64,000 nt of DNA. Source: Hamiltosporidium tvaerminnensis. Taxonomy: Eukaryota; Microsporidia; Dubosqiidae. The notes below the pieces were generated by a model. It was not told where the DNA came from. It was given only the letters and a program-made list of their open reading frames with translations, and made no database searches. Below are positions 44,345 to 56,350 of the stretch, in pieces (the first letter of the stretch is position 1; each line of letters starts with the position of its first letter). The stretch is from positions 654,501 to 718,500 of the forward strand of contig JAKIMF020000005.1 in assembly GCA_022605425.2 (NCBI GenBank). The letters are read 5' to 3'. Both the position numbers and the translations under genes were made by a program.

Positions 44345-45310
44345 TAAATTCAATAGTGAATTATATATTTTTAATAATATTTAAATATAGGAAACTATGT
44401 AAAAAATAATGTATATTCGCATTTATTTGTAAACTAATTATATTTTGATTTTGCAGGTCTATTATCTGTTAAAAATACTAAAAAGAACCAAAATTTTATA
44501 TTTTAAATATTTAAAAAAACTTTGGTCTGTAATAGCCGTGATTCTATATTACAGCCACATTTTTTTCCTCGAGTATTTTGTTCCAATAATTTTGGACTGA
44601 AATCGGTTTTAAAAAAATTTTGAATTTTTAAATTTGAAATCCATAAATTAAGCTCTATAATTAAAATCTATACAGTGAAACCATTTTCACTTACTATGAC
44701 CTATTTTTAGCACCTGTAATGGATATTTAAATGTAAAAAAAAGATTCTTTAACATACTTTTAATTTATCTCTAATTTTTATGATAGCGTTTTTTTGAATT
44801 ATTTTCTGCATATACATATTTTAATCGATTGTTTATCTAAAATGTATATATTTATTATAAATTTATATTTAATTTATATTAAATTATAAAATTCTGTATA
44901 TTGATCAAAGATTTTCAAATTTACATTTATTTTTATCTATTTATAGATTCAAATTTTCATATACATGTTTCTCTTATCCATGTTTCAACCACCTGTTCAT
45001 ACAATGCCTGTTTATATTAATGCGTTGCGTTCTCACCAAACTATTTACTTTCCAAATACAAGTTTCACTTCGGATTTTTTTTCTAGGCTTTTCACAGAAA
45101 AAAGACCGCTTGTAAATGCTGAACAAAAAAAATGCTATTTCGGATAATTTAAATCTCAAACGCTGCATACCACCAAACAAAAATCAATACTTCTAAAAAA
45201 AAATTCAAAGCTAACCATAGCAAGATTATTCACTAATGAAGTTTATGAAAAGAAATCATTTTCGAGATTAAGAATACTTTTATTGTTACAATATTTTTTT
45301 AAAAAACATT
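44345..45310 (+). repeat. Repeat X, copy 2, without insertions
   Basis: Collinear in sense with the minus-strand X at 25.5-27.3 kb, and acts as the empty-site reference for both nested insertions there. The tattaataatatttaaata-type site near 44365 is single, and the tttattataaatttatattt site near 44850 is single. It contains the 60-codon homologue (44965-45147) of the X ORF, ended early by a stop. LINE relics flank it on both sides. Confidence 0.75.
44965..45147 (+). pseudogene. Truncated ORF of repeat X, copy 2
   Basis: A 60-residue frame starting MFLLSMFQPPVHTMPVY and containing NTSFTSDFFSRLF, matching the 81-residue ORF at 25615-25860. A frameshift near the C-terminus shortens it. Unknown family. 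Confidence 0.4.
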
Positions 45311-45344
45311 CTTATTAAACACGATTTCAAATTACTTTATTAAA

Positions 45345-45738
45345 TTTATTTAATTAAATTCTTGGTTTAAAAAAATTGTTCTCTTATATACATTTGCTTC
45401 TGCCACTTTAACAATCATCTTTACCTATTCTTAATCCGACTCTTCTTTTATATCTATTTACGGCTAATCTAGTGTAGTTTCATGCTCGAAATAAGCGTGT
45501 GTATTTTTTTTGTTTCAAAATGGTTAACACCATCTTCTTCGTTATTCGGTTGTTTTTGAAGAGTTATTGGCTCTTGTGCATCTTGTTTCCTTTGATAATA
45601 CCCAGCAGGGCTCTTTCCCGGCTCTTTTCGGATTTGGTCAGACTTAAGCCCTTTCCGTCTACCAAGGAAATTGTTTCGATGGTCTTCTTAAGTACTATTG
45701 ATTGAGTGTATATCTCCACGTGGGTGGCTTTTAACCAG
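45345..45738 (-). mobile_element. Short decayed LINE copy joined to a GC-richer segment
   Basis: Covers the LINE 3' UTR and C-terminal codons up to the NVEAYIQSIV region (tgattgagtgtatatctcca near 45700). From about 45740 to 45815 the sequence becomes GC-richer and no longer LINE-like, yet stays in the same open frame (83 codons, 45564-45815). The element appears 5'-truncated onto unrelated DNA of different composition. Confidence 0.75.
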
Positions 45739-45815
45739 AGGGGACTGCACTTCGGGCGGTACGAGAAGGTATTTTTGGGAGTTCGAGAGAAGCCCCTGTC
45801 CAAAGCCTGGCTCAT

Positions 45816-46230
45816 AATAAATTATGATAATGGGTTTTTTGTAACAAAATACAAGAATTTTAAAACTAAGAATTAAAAAAAATATGGATATGAGATAGTT
45901 CGTCTATATGATAAAATCAACATCAAACACAAAGATAGTCATGCTCATTGTAGCTTGTGTGTATCAGCGAAATGAGACTTCTTTTATTAAACACGAAAAA
46001 TACTCTTATTTTTCTTTCTGTCTGTGTCTACTAATGTGCGTCTTTGGCAGTAGTCTATAAATCTCTTTGAGACGAATACGTTTGTGCATTTATACATCTG
46101 ATCGCGGGCATTGCTTGCGAATTTATATATTATAATTGTTCGAAGACTAAAACCCAAGGGAAATATTGATAATTAAACGTGAGTAATTTTACATTAATTG
46201 TAAAAATATCTTGTTAATTTTTTTTAAAAA
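45816..46230. other. Spacer upstream of LINE copy D
   Basis: About 400 bases, moderately AT-rich, no gene recognised. It could include a 5' leader of the downstream LINE copy, but the full-length copy at 11.7-15.5 kb has almost no leader. Confidence 0.35.
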
Positions 46231-49200
46231 AAATGCGTAGAAGGAAAAAAAGTAGACAGCGAAAATATAAAAAATGAAAAAATAAAAGCTGTACACAACT
46301 TGGAGAACAGTGCAGGAAAAATTTTAACATCTGATGTAGTGTAGTAATTCTATCTGAGAGACTTCCACCTCCACCGACCTTCCATAACACCACCTACCAA
46401 CCACCAAGCAGTAGTTGCCAGACTAGTCCAGTCTGCTTGGGTGATACCATACCCTCGTCTTCTGGTACCGATGCCACTGCATTTGAACCAGCCAACGGCA
46501 TGAAAAACCTCAATACAGATGCCATTCTAGAAGTTAATCGACTGATGGTATTGCACTCAATACTTGACTCTGTCACAGTCGTAGAGCAGGAATGGCCTAG
46601 ATCTGCTATTCTAGCAGTGCAAAAGAGGTTTGAGAGAATGCCCAGAAATGGTTGGCCTGCAACTCTGAGGTACTATATTCAGAAAGTTGGCTGCACATTA
46701 GATATCGATGTGTTTAAAAAATTCGCACAAAATGAGGCAGAAAGGAAAATTAGGCAAGAAAGGAATGGAGAGCGACGTAGAATCGCCACTGTTCTCACTG
46801 AGCCATGACTCTGACTGACACCACGGAGTACATAAACCTGAGAGATAAATTTTTGAGTAAAATCAAAGAAATCTTGGAGAATGAAATCGGAAAAGTGGTG
46901 GTCCGAACTCGAAAGCTTCCAAGTGAATTGGTTGATAGTAAAGTCCTGGACCTTATTAATCGAATAGTGGGTGAATATGCCAAAGCTCATGTGCCGATGA
47001 CGATAACTGAAGTGGCATGGATAATCCAGGCAGCCCAGGTATGCTATGACGAGGCAACACGCAAAGAAAAGCCTAGATCCACTTGGAAGGAAAACATAGA
47101 AAGTAAAATTTCTAAGAAGTACTTTCCAAAGATCTTCTCGAGAAGGCTCATAAGCAAGAAAAGCTCTCCACTTCGGAAACGAAGAGCCTTAAGAAAATCA
47201 TGCGAGAGTTTAATTTAAACTTGAGCAGCGTAACTGATCTTTCTGAGGCTTTAGTTAAGAAGAATGAGTCTTTGAATGTTTACGTGAAAAAAATTACGAT
47301 GTATGAAAGTAGGAAGCAATTCAGAAAAGAGAATCGTATGTTTGAGCTTTTCCGAGGTCGATTTTATCGAGGGTTATCTGAGCGTGTGGAATTCGAGCAT
47401 GGAGTCAGTCGTGATTTAATTGTGAGTTTTTGGTCTACAATGTGGAACAAAAATTATGACACAGTCACGTATGATGATTATTTGATTCCATTTGTATCAG
47501 ATAATCATCCGACTACGTTTCCTTTACTTGATGAATTTGTAAATATCATCAATTGGCTTCCTAATTGGAAAGCTGCTGGAATTGATGGTATTTACAATTT
47601 TTTCATTAAGAAACTTACAACTCTTCACAAATATATTTATGATATTGTGAAAGTTATATGTTTAGAAGGAACACCTCAAGCTGATTGGTTTTACGTCGGG
47701 CTTACCTATTTGATACCCAAAAGAAGTCCACAAAGAGGCTCTGACTACAGGCCAATCACTTGTATGTCCAACCTCTACAAGTTAACGACTAAGTGTTTAA
47801 CGAAAGTCGTTCAACTTGAAGTGGAAAGAAGGATTGCTTTCAGAGAATCAATTAGGGGCGGTAAGAGGTGTGCATGGAGCGAAAGAGCAGGCCCTACTCA
47901 ACATTTCCTTAAATAAAAAGTATGGAAACAATCTTAAGGCAACATAGATTGATTTTAAAAAAGCTTATGATTCAATAGATCATGCTTATTTAACTCAATG
48001 CATTGAAAACCTTAATTTACCTGATTGAATCCTGAAATTTATTAAGGTAATTATAAAAATGGAAAATTGATATATTAGTAGGGCCTGAAAAAATCATGAG
48101 CAAGAAGATTGATAGAGGGATTCTACAAGGAGATACTTTGTCACCTTTGTTGTTTGTGTTGTGTATGTATCCATTAAGCCGAAAGATTAATGAAAAATAC
48201 ACAAAAGTGACAGTACAAACAGATGCAGAATCCCATTCTACAAATCATCTCTTGTTTATTGATGATCTTAAGCTCCTTGCAAAAGACAGCTCCACATTGA
48301 GTGCTATGCCAGGCGAGGCAAAGGAATTTTTAGAGGTGATTGGGTTAGAGATTAACAAAGAGAAGTCAGCCACAAATGATACGTGTTGTGAAGATACTGC
48401 TACTCTTCTAGAAGGTGTTAGTGTTTACAAATATTTAGGAATAATAGAAGATAGCAGAGGAATCCCAACACGTAGCTCATTTGAAGAAGTACAGAGCAAA
48501 CTTATATCAAGAGTTGAAAGACTTTGTCACACTAGATTAAACGCAAAAAAATTATTTTCTGCAATCAATCAACATGCGATATCGTTAATCAACTATCACA
48601 TAGGAGTACTTCGACTTGAACCGGCCGACTTCTATAAGTTGGATGATGCAGTGCGTGCGGTGTTGGTGAAGAATAAGATACATCTCCGCCCAGGATGTAA
48701 AGAGCGTTTGTATCTTCCTAGAAATGAACTTGGAAGAGGCCTACATAGTGTTGAGTTGCGAAGCGAACATATGTTTCTGCAACTCTTGGATTGTCTGGAA
48801 AAAGTAAAGAGATATCAACTAGACGAGCAGCAATCCTCAAGGTGGAGAATAATAATAAAACCCATCTTGCACTAATAAAAGGCTTCTTAAAAGTAAAGTA
48901 CAGGTTGGTAGAAGAAGTCACTAAGAAAAGTTTAGAAGAAGCTCAACTTGCAAAACTATATAACGAAATCGAAAAACGAAAACTCCATTCAAAGTTATAT
49001 AATGCAAGAAAAAATGAGCTTGTGAGTGTTAGTGACTCTTCAAGATGGCTAAAGAGAGGAAATATTAGGCCACGAAATGAAGCTGTGTTCTGCTATATCC
49101 AGGATAGAAATGTATTCTGGGGAGCAGATGGTGTGTGTCAACATTGCGGGAAGTCTGGTAAGACTATAGATCATCTAGCAACTCGATGTGAAAAAATGCT

Positions 49201-49972
49201 AGGCCATGACTACACCAGACGGCATAATGAAGTGGTTAGATGCCTACACTTACTTCTTCTAAATAGATATAAGTTTAAGTCTTCAAAACGAATAAGGAGT
49301 CACTCAGTTCAAGAAATTCTTGATAATGAGTATGCAGAGATAAGAGTGGACACCAGAATTAAAACTGATGTTAAAATTCGGAATAACAGACCGGACGTAT
49401 TTGTTTTAGATAAGAAGAAGAATAAGATAACACTCATTGAAGTAGGAATCACTTCCCAAGATTCACTTCAATTAGTTGAAACTGAAAAACTTAGGAAGTA
49501 TGACCTGCTAGCCAATGAGTTAGGTCTTATTTATAGGTGTAGTGTTGAGATAATCCCTTATGTAATGACCTGGGACGGTATTGTGACAAAATACCATAAA
49601 TCTCATCTTAAAAGACTAGAAATACCCATGAATGTAGAGGCATACATTCAGTCTATAGTACTTAAGAAAACAGTCGAAACAATTTCCTTTGATCGACGAA
49701 GAGGACTTGATTCAGGACTAAATGCCGAAGAGAGCTGGGAGAAAGTGTCAATAGGTGTTATTATGAGAGCAGAGATGCATGAGGAACCAATACCCCCTTT
49801 AAAAGAAGCGAAAAGAGAGGAAGATGGTGTTAAAATTTTAAAACCAAAAAATAATACACCCTTTATTTCACAAGGAGGAACCACTTTAGAGGAATCGACC
49901 AATAACATAAATGAAGATTCAAATTTGGAAGAAGAGACAAAAGTGGTTAAAAAGGTAGAAGAAAACATATAA
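46231..49972 (+). pseudogene. Broken polyprotein gene of LINE copy D
   Basis: The frame is interrupted by single-base losses near 46801 (before the DTTEYINLRDK segment), 47123 (KISK region) and 48800 (CLEK region, in an A-run), by a two-base loss near 47832 (RRG region), and by another small indel near 48055. Two Trp codons became stops: TAG at about 47946 (in the motif around the first catalytic Asp) and TGA at about 48026. The fragments at 46437-46808, 46805-47218, 47200-47916, 48096-48875 and 48791-49972 are the surviving open pieces. The last one still contains intact CCHC and endonuclease regions. The RT cannot be made as one protein. Confidence 0.88.
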
Positions 49973-50012
49973 AACTGGTAAAAATATTTTAAGCCAGAAT
50001 TTTATTAAATAA
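46231..50012 (+). mobile_element. Nearly complete LINE copy (copy D), inactivated
   Basis: Collinear with the intact element from start to 3' UTR. The putative start reads MRRRKKSRQRKY (46231). A proline-rich segment follows at 46365-46400, then the helical region, RT (RPITCMSNLYKLTTKC near 47750, FIDDLK near 48255), CCHC (49137-49190), endonuclease (RPDVF near 49390) and the tail. The 3' UTR ends gccagaattttattaaataa. The N-terminal third differs strongly from the intact copy, whereas the C-terminal half is very similar. Confidence 0.9.
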
Positions 50013-51319
50013 TGGTCATCCTTTATAACAATTTAAAGATTAAAATATAAAAGTATCTCATAATAATATTTTAAAATTTTTAAATGTTCTTTATGCTTGT
50101 TTTAAAAACAATCTTTAATTCTTTTTATACTTTCGAACGATTTTTGCTTTTTGGTTTCTATTAATCCATTTTTTGGCACAAAATAGACATTTTTTTTTTC
50201 AAACAAAATAACTTAGATACAAATATCTGAAACTTTTTAGCAGTCTGTACGTACAGAGACTTCAATTAATGACTAAAGTGTTTTTTTAAGAAAAGATGGT
50301 ATTCTGAATATACGAACGGGTCTATTCATAATTCTTGGTTTCAAGAGACCATTTTATGTATAATGAGTTTAATAACGAATATTTTTTTCATTTCAGCGTT
50401 GACTTTTTATCCCTTTTTATTTGGTTTTTTGTGTAAATTTAATAATCGTATTTTAGTTCTCACTCCATAAAAATTTTCGAAACGCTCATAACAGGATTTA
50501 AAAATCGGTTTAAAGTAACAAATTTTTACTTTTCGAAAACATTCACTTAATAACATTCATGGTTTCTTTGAATTCAAATTAGCTCAAGAGATGTAATTAA
50601 ACAAATATAAAGGTTTATAATGTATTGGTGTGTGGCAATATGAAAAAATACTTTTGATATATAAAGCAAAAAAATATATTAAAGCTAAGACATTAAAAAA
50701 AATGATATTAAAATTTTGTATTAAAATATATTTTGTTTATCTTCCATTGACGTATTTTATTCATTTGTTAAATTTACGTTTGGTGAACAAACAATTTATA
50801 TCTTGCATTTTTCAACTTTCTTTACTTTTTTATAGCATTGTTTGCCATTCGATACAAAATCAAAAAAAGAAAACTGTAATTTTAAGAAATATCATTTTGA
50901 TTCTAAAAATAAAGAAAATTCGTATTTTTTATTGCGAGAAATTCTGCAAAAAAATAAAAGAATCTTATTTTTTTGTAATTAGTAATATAAAACTTAACTG
51001 AGATCTAAGTAACTGTCAATTATTGATTCTTTAAACTAAAAAAAATAATCGAACATCTAAAAAATAGCTTCACTATTTAAATTCTAAAAAGAATATTTTT
51101 ATTCAATAGAATTTGATGTTTAGAAATACCAACAATTGTTCATACGTAAACCTTTTAGGTTTTTATAATTCTAAAACATTTTATAAAATTTAAATTTATT
51201 GAGATTGATAGGCCACATCATTCTTGACGTTTTATTAAAAAAATTAAAATTTTTTTAACTAAAAACTAAAATAGTAAATAAATTTTAAAATTATAAGTAC
51301 GAATTTTTTTCTAAAATTT
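50013..51319. other. Spacer with one low-complexity frame
   Basis: The 123-codon frame at 50630-51001 is Lys/Ile/Phe-rich with no recognisable domain, and I do not count it as a gene. The rest is AT-rich and featureless. Confidence 0.35.
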
Positions 51320-53638
51320 ATGGAATTTAATCTGTTCTTTCGATTCATAAAATCATTCTATAAACCAATAATTCTTGTGTTTATCTACCATTCGAGTGAA
51401 AGAGATATTATATTTAATGTTGTAAATGAAAATGAAGAGTTTAGCATAGCTTCAACTATAAAAAAAATCAAACTCGAATGTTTATGTCGAATTAAAAGAG
51501 ATGAGATGAATGAAAATGAAGGGAAAATGCTTGTCAGAGATTCAAATAGGCAATATGAACAGTATTATATTGAATTTATTGAGAGAATTGGCCTCAGGTT
51601 TGATATATTTGAAAAATTTAACAAAATGAACAATAATATAGAAATATATCTCTGTCATCATATAAAGAAATCTGATTTTTTAATATTCTATGAGTTTATA
51701 ATTTCATATTATTTGCCGGTACATAAAATGACAATAAAGAAGTTTTACACAATATTGTATTTTTTAGAATATTTTAGAGTTGAATATGATAATAAATTGA
51801 GAAAAGTGATAAAAAATATTTGGTGTTCTTTAATAGAATCAAATGAAATCATAAATTTTGATATTGAAAAAGTATCGTTTCATTTTTCAAAGCAAGATTA
51901 TTTTTCACATGATTTATTTAAAAGAATTTCAAAGGGATATTTTGAACTACTGACCTACAGAATGGATGAATCTGAATTATTTTTCAGAAAAGAGCATGAA
52001 TCTTATATATACGAGGAATATAAAGGTTTATATACTGAAGATAAAAAACATACTTTAGTAATTAATGACGAATTTGATACATTTTTTTATAAAAAGGTGG
52101 TTGTGAATCATAAAAGTCAAAGTTTATTTTTAATATTTCTAAATACATTAGATATAAAGTATTTGCATATAAAGTATTTAAACGTTTTTTATTCGGAGAG
52201 TTTTTGTAATATTTTAGAAAATCTAAAAAGGATGATTGATGAGATTGTGTTCTTCAAATGTTACATATATGATAAGGTAATTCGTTCTTTAAATGCAAAT
52301 ATAAATTTTGTAAATTTAAAAAAGATTGTTTTTATAAAGTGTAAATTTGATACAATTTTCATCTTTACAGAGCATTTAAGTAATATACAGGAATTTATAT
52401 TTTATGAAAACAATAATTATGAAATATATAGAGTTCCTGAAATCAAAGAAGGTAATCTTAATATAGCAGAGTATATAATAAAAAGTCTGAAGCACCCAGA
52501 CCAACAATTTTCTATCGAAGAATTTCTCAAAAAAAATAAAAATGTACCAAAAGAAAATGAAAATTTCTATTTAAAGTTACTTAATGAAGATAACTTTAAA
52601 GGTAAAGTTGGAATCATTACATATTTTGAATGCAAGAATTATAATTTGCAAGTCAAATGTTTTTATGAGTATAAAGGGTCTTTTAATAATATTTCAATTA
52701 CTTTAAAAAAATTAAATAAGAGATCGTTTTTTACAACCGAAAATACTATTCTAGAAAAAAATATAAAGTGTATTGAAATTTCATCTTCAGAAATAAAATC
52801 TGATTTTCTAAGAGATATTTTAAATATAAAAGGGCTAGAAAGATTAGAAATAGAATTTTCAAATATATATATTGAAAATGAAATTTTTACAAACGAATCT
52901 ATTAATTATTTTAGTTTTACGCCTAAAAACAGTGATAGCTTTCGTATTTTTTTCAAGTTGATATATATGATGATAGATCTTCAAGAAATATACGTATATG
53001 CAATAAATACTTGGAAGTTAACCCGTTTTGTAAATCGAATTTTCTATATTAAAGAATTAACACTTCGGAATACCCATGAAATGATTGACTTATTAAAATT
53101 GTCAGAAAATAATAAAAATATTGCTCTTAAAATCACAAATAAAGATATTTCCGATTCTGAATATCCTAAAGATTCCTTAAAGTTTTTATTTCAAAATTAT
53201 GATCTAAGCAGTATAATGAAACTAAGTATTAGAAATTTTTTGATCGATAATTTAGATGTAAAAGCATTTAGTAATTTATCAAATCTAAAAGAATTTAAAG
53301 TTTTTAGAATAAATTTTCAAAATATTGGTTTTTCGGAATTATTTTGTAATTCACGGGAATATAAAATAAAAAGAATGGATTTAGATGAAATAAATATATC
53401 AGAAAAAGATTTAATATTTATTGCAAATTTAAAGAAAATTGAAAAAATCATATTTCGGAACTTTAATATACAAAGAAAAACTTACAACTGTATACAGATG
53501 TTGTTTAATAATGAAGTTTACATTGAACTGAAATATTATAAAATATTTGATTATTTATCAGAAGAAACTATCGATTTCATAGAAGAGGCATTTAAAACGA
53601 AATATATTGTTATAAGGAATGGGGTGTCAGGACTTTGA
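51320..53638 (+). CDS. Divergent LRR-like family protein (772 residues)
   Basis: Related to the 28.5 and 38.4 kb proteins but far diverged. The helical block is recognisable at about 75-175 (YYIEFIERIGLRFDIF, NIEIYLCHHI, FLIFYEFIISYYLPV, KFYTILYFLEYFRV, LRKVIKNIWCSLI). The C-terminus retains the family ending: YPKDSLKFLFQNY, LKEFKVFRINFQN, GFSELFCNSREYKIKRMDL, EKDLIFIANLKKIEKIIF. The N-terminal signal is weaker (FYKPIILVFIYHSS) and the HFYE motif is absent. LRR-like strands are irregular. Same length and domain order argue for common descent with the other three genes. Unlike them it lies on the plus strand, next to the LINE copy D. Function unknown. Confidence 0.8.
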   Translation: MEFNLFFRFIKSFYKPIILVFIYHSSERDIIFNVVNENEEFSIASTIKKIKLECLCRIKRDEMNENEGKMLVRDSNRQYEQYYIEFIERIGLRFDIFEKFNKMNNNIEIYLCHHIKKSDFLIFYEFIISYYLPVHKMTIKKFYTILYFLEYFRVEYDNKLRKVIKNIWCSLIESNEIINFDIEKVSFHFSKQDYFSHDLFKRISKGYFELLTYRMDESELFFRKEHESYIYEEYKGLYTEDKKHTLVINDEFDTFFYKKVVVNHKSQSLFLIFLNTLDIKYLHIKYLNVFYSESFCNILENLKRMIDEIVFFKCYIYDKVIRSLNANINFVNLKKIVFIKCKFDTIFIFTEHLSNIQEFIFYENNNYEIYRVPEIKEGNLNIAEYIIKSLKHPDQQFSIEEFLKKNKNVPKENENFYLKLLNEDNFKGKVGIITYFECKNYNLQVKCFYEYKGSFNNISITLKKLNKRSFFTTENTILEKNIKCIEISSSEIKSDFLRDILNIKGLERLEIEFSNIYIENEIFTNESINYFSFTPKNSDSFRIFFKLIYMMIDLQEIYVYAINTWKLTRFVNRIFYIKELTLRNTHEMIDLLKLSENNKNIALKITNKDISDSEYPKDSLKFLFQNYDLSSIMKLSIRNFLIDNLDVKAFSNLSNLKEFKVFRINFQNIGFSELFCNSREYKIKRMDLDEINISEKDLIFIANLKKIEKIIFRNFNIQRKTYNCIQMLFNNEVYIELKYYKIFDYLSEETIDFIEEAFKTKYIVIRNGVSGL

Positions 53639-54600
53639 AAATATTTAAATAAATTTGTGCTTTTTTAAAATTATATGTAAATTACTAGACAAGGGCTCGT
53701 AGAAACGAACTTTCTTTTACATTCATAAGAAAAAAATGTCGGAAATAATCTTCAACTTCAAAATTTGTGCTATAGTTTCTTAGCCTTTTTAATTTAAAAT
53801 AAATAGCCTAACTTGGTCCCTTTCTTTAACTTTTTATAGTCAGCAATTTGCAAATTATTCACGCTTTGTGCAATTTACCAAACAAAAACTTAATATTTAT
53901 TAACTTGCCTATTTCGCTTTTTCTCTTATATTTACTTTCATTTTTCAAAACTTCAGCTCGGCGTTTTCTGTTTAGTCTTTTTACTTTTCAGTTATTAGCA
54001 TTCAATCTGTGTTTTCTTCGAAAAAATTTATTACTGGGAAATGTTTTATTTGTTTGAAAAACCGGGCTGTATAAAAATATGTTGTATTGATTATTCATTG
54101 TATAAATTCTCAGTATTTTTAATTAAAAATGTTTTAGTTTAATTAAGTATAAACTTCCACGAAGCTATTCAAGCAGAATTGTTTTGGGGAATCATTACTG
54201 AGAGTCTAAATATATTACGCAGAAGAATGGTAGAAACACATAAATCTTATCATACAATTTTTTATGAAACTGTAAATTCGTAGAAAAGAAATCAGAACAA
54301 ATTGATTTAATTTTTTTTTCAAAAATGAAAACTTTAGGAAAATTAAAAAAACAAATTTATAATTTTATTCTTTTAAATAATACAATTTAGAAGAAAATTT
54401 ATGAATTTTATTTCAATTTTTTTTTCGAACCATCTAAACTGTTAAATTGTTCTATTTTTTGTTCTACTCACTATTATTGGTTGTGTATGTTTTTTGAACA
54501 AACAGAAAGACTCTTTTGTTAATTAGGGCACTCTTATAGGTATCCTATTTTCTTTTAACAAATTAAACATTTCGAGGTGAGTCGTCTTCGGGACATGACT
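53639..54600. other. Intergenic stretch
   Basis: No supported gene. The 69-codon frame at 53848-54057 is hydrophobic and probably fortuitous. Confidence 0.4.
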
Positions 54601-54609
54601 GAATTATGT

Positions 54610-55320
54610 AAATGATAAGTCTTGGTTAGTGGAGGGGGGATAACCACATAAAAAACTTTCTGCTTCGCAATGAGTGTGTGAAACTGGTGCGAGGTCATTG
54701 TTTAGATTTTTTGGTGGGAATACAACCACAATACATCTTCAGTTGTTCCATGGGAGTTGTTATGAGGAGAAGAGGTCTAAGAAATGGAAAAACTTTTTCT
54801 AAAAATTTATTTGTAGTTTTTTATGTAACCAGATTGCAGACCGCAGTTAAACATGTAGTTAATTGCTATGTAAAAACAGGCAAACCTACCCTTGCTCACT
54901 CGGATTAGAAGACTTAGCGCCTGGGAGATATAAAAATAAAAACTATTAAAGCGGGGAGAGCTAAGTAGCAGGTTATAACTGTTGGTATGACATTGCACTG
55001 TCTAGGTGGACCCCATGTAAATCTCTGAAATATATCTTAGCTAGAAGTTTATTGGGTTCAGAAAGTGTAGAGTAAGTGGGAATGCTGCATATTCTTTGGG
55101 GAGCCCAGGGGGCTTCGATCACACTTTATGCTACTGACATTTACGAAATCCAAGCAACAACCAGGCCTATTAATTAGGTTCTACACACCTGGTAGATGAA
55201 AGGCTTTGGGACGTAGGTATTGCAGGGGTTACCGATGGAGTATTGGAGTAGCAGTCATTTATGTTAAACCTAGAACCGTTAATGTGATGAAAACAAATAT
55301 AACACTTGCCATTATTTTAA
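54610..55320 (+). repeat. Dispersed repeat Y, best-preserved plus copy
   Basis: About 700 bases, GC-richer than the surroundings, matching the minus-strand copy at 60250-60945 throughout. Landmarks: the ttttttggtgggaatacaac block, gttgttccatgggagttgtt, ctaaaaatttatttgtagtt, gggagatataaaaataaaaa, a cactttatgcta block, ctattaattaggttctacac, gggacgtaggtattgcaggg, and the end block ttaatgtgatgaaaac...aatataacactt. No long ORF is conserved among copies and no terminal inverted repeats are seen. Type of element unknown. Confidence 0.75.
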
Positions 55321-56350
55321 AAAGATGTGATAATTTTAAATAAAGTCTATTTTTACCGTAAATTAAAAAACATTTTTAAACAATGTTACAATTTAAAAAT
55401 TTAAACGAGATTCTTTTTGGTTTCCAGTCGAATTTTATGATTAAATGAACAGAATTTGTTTATATTATAATATAAATTCATCAGAAACCTTTTCAAATAT
55501 ATCTGGCACTATTTATTTTTCTAATTTTTTATGTTGCTGTCGTATCTGAACTGCCATTTTTATAACATTCATTCTTATTACCTATTTATTTATCTCGTTT
55601 CATCGTAAATATCCGACTTAAATTTCTACCTATAATTTCATATCTGTATTTATATTGGCATATTTGATTCATTATTTTTAATTTTTACATATTGATGTAT
55701 TTTTACAATTTTTCAAGATATATTACACAATATAATTAACTTTATATTGGCTTAACCCTTCGTTTTAAAATTAAGACTGTACTTGATTTTTTTGCCATGA
55801 TATAAAAAAAAATAATTTGAATATTTATTGAGTTTTACCTGGTGAATTTATAGTATTTATTCATAAGTTATTTCGTGCTCTTTTAAATACCCTATCCAAT
55901 TTTATTGAATGTATAATAGACTTTTGCATATTTCCATGAAATTATTTTAATATTAAACATTCAAATAAAGTATCGGATAAACTGTAGGTCCTACTTTAAT
56001 GTTTTAAAATATATAAATAGAAACAAAAAACTAAAATTTGGTGCATTTGATTCTAAAATCTAATTAATGAAGCCATGTTTTTCTTTTTATGGCTAAACTT
56101 ATATACCCTATGTCGGGTTTATTTGCCTATTCCATTTTATTTTAACTCTATTTTATATTTTTAATCAATTTTTTGATTAAATTTCTACAAACTTTGAGTT
56201 TAATAATTTTGATATTTGTATGATTTAAACTTTTATTTTTATTGGCATGCATTATAGAAAAATACGATTTTTCTTTGAATTTTGGCTAAATATATTACGA
56301 AAGAATATATTTGAAAGTTTTATTGAATATGTTTATATCTTTTTAAAAGA
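55321..56350. other. Intergenic AT-rich stretch
   Basis: No gene or repeat recognised between two Y copies. Confidence 0.4.

Noticed and set aside
50630-51001. 123-codon frame rich in Lys, Ile and Phe
   Set aside because: Low complexity, no domain and no homologue in the window; of a length that AT-rich DNA with A-rich codons can produce by chance. Transcript evidence would change this.
54678-54908. 76-codon frame in repeat Y
   Set aside because: Interrupted by stops and indels in the minus copy at 60.3 kb; no protein-level conservation, so treated as non-coding.
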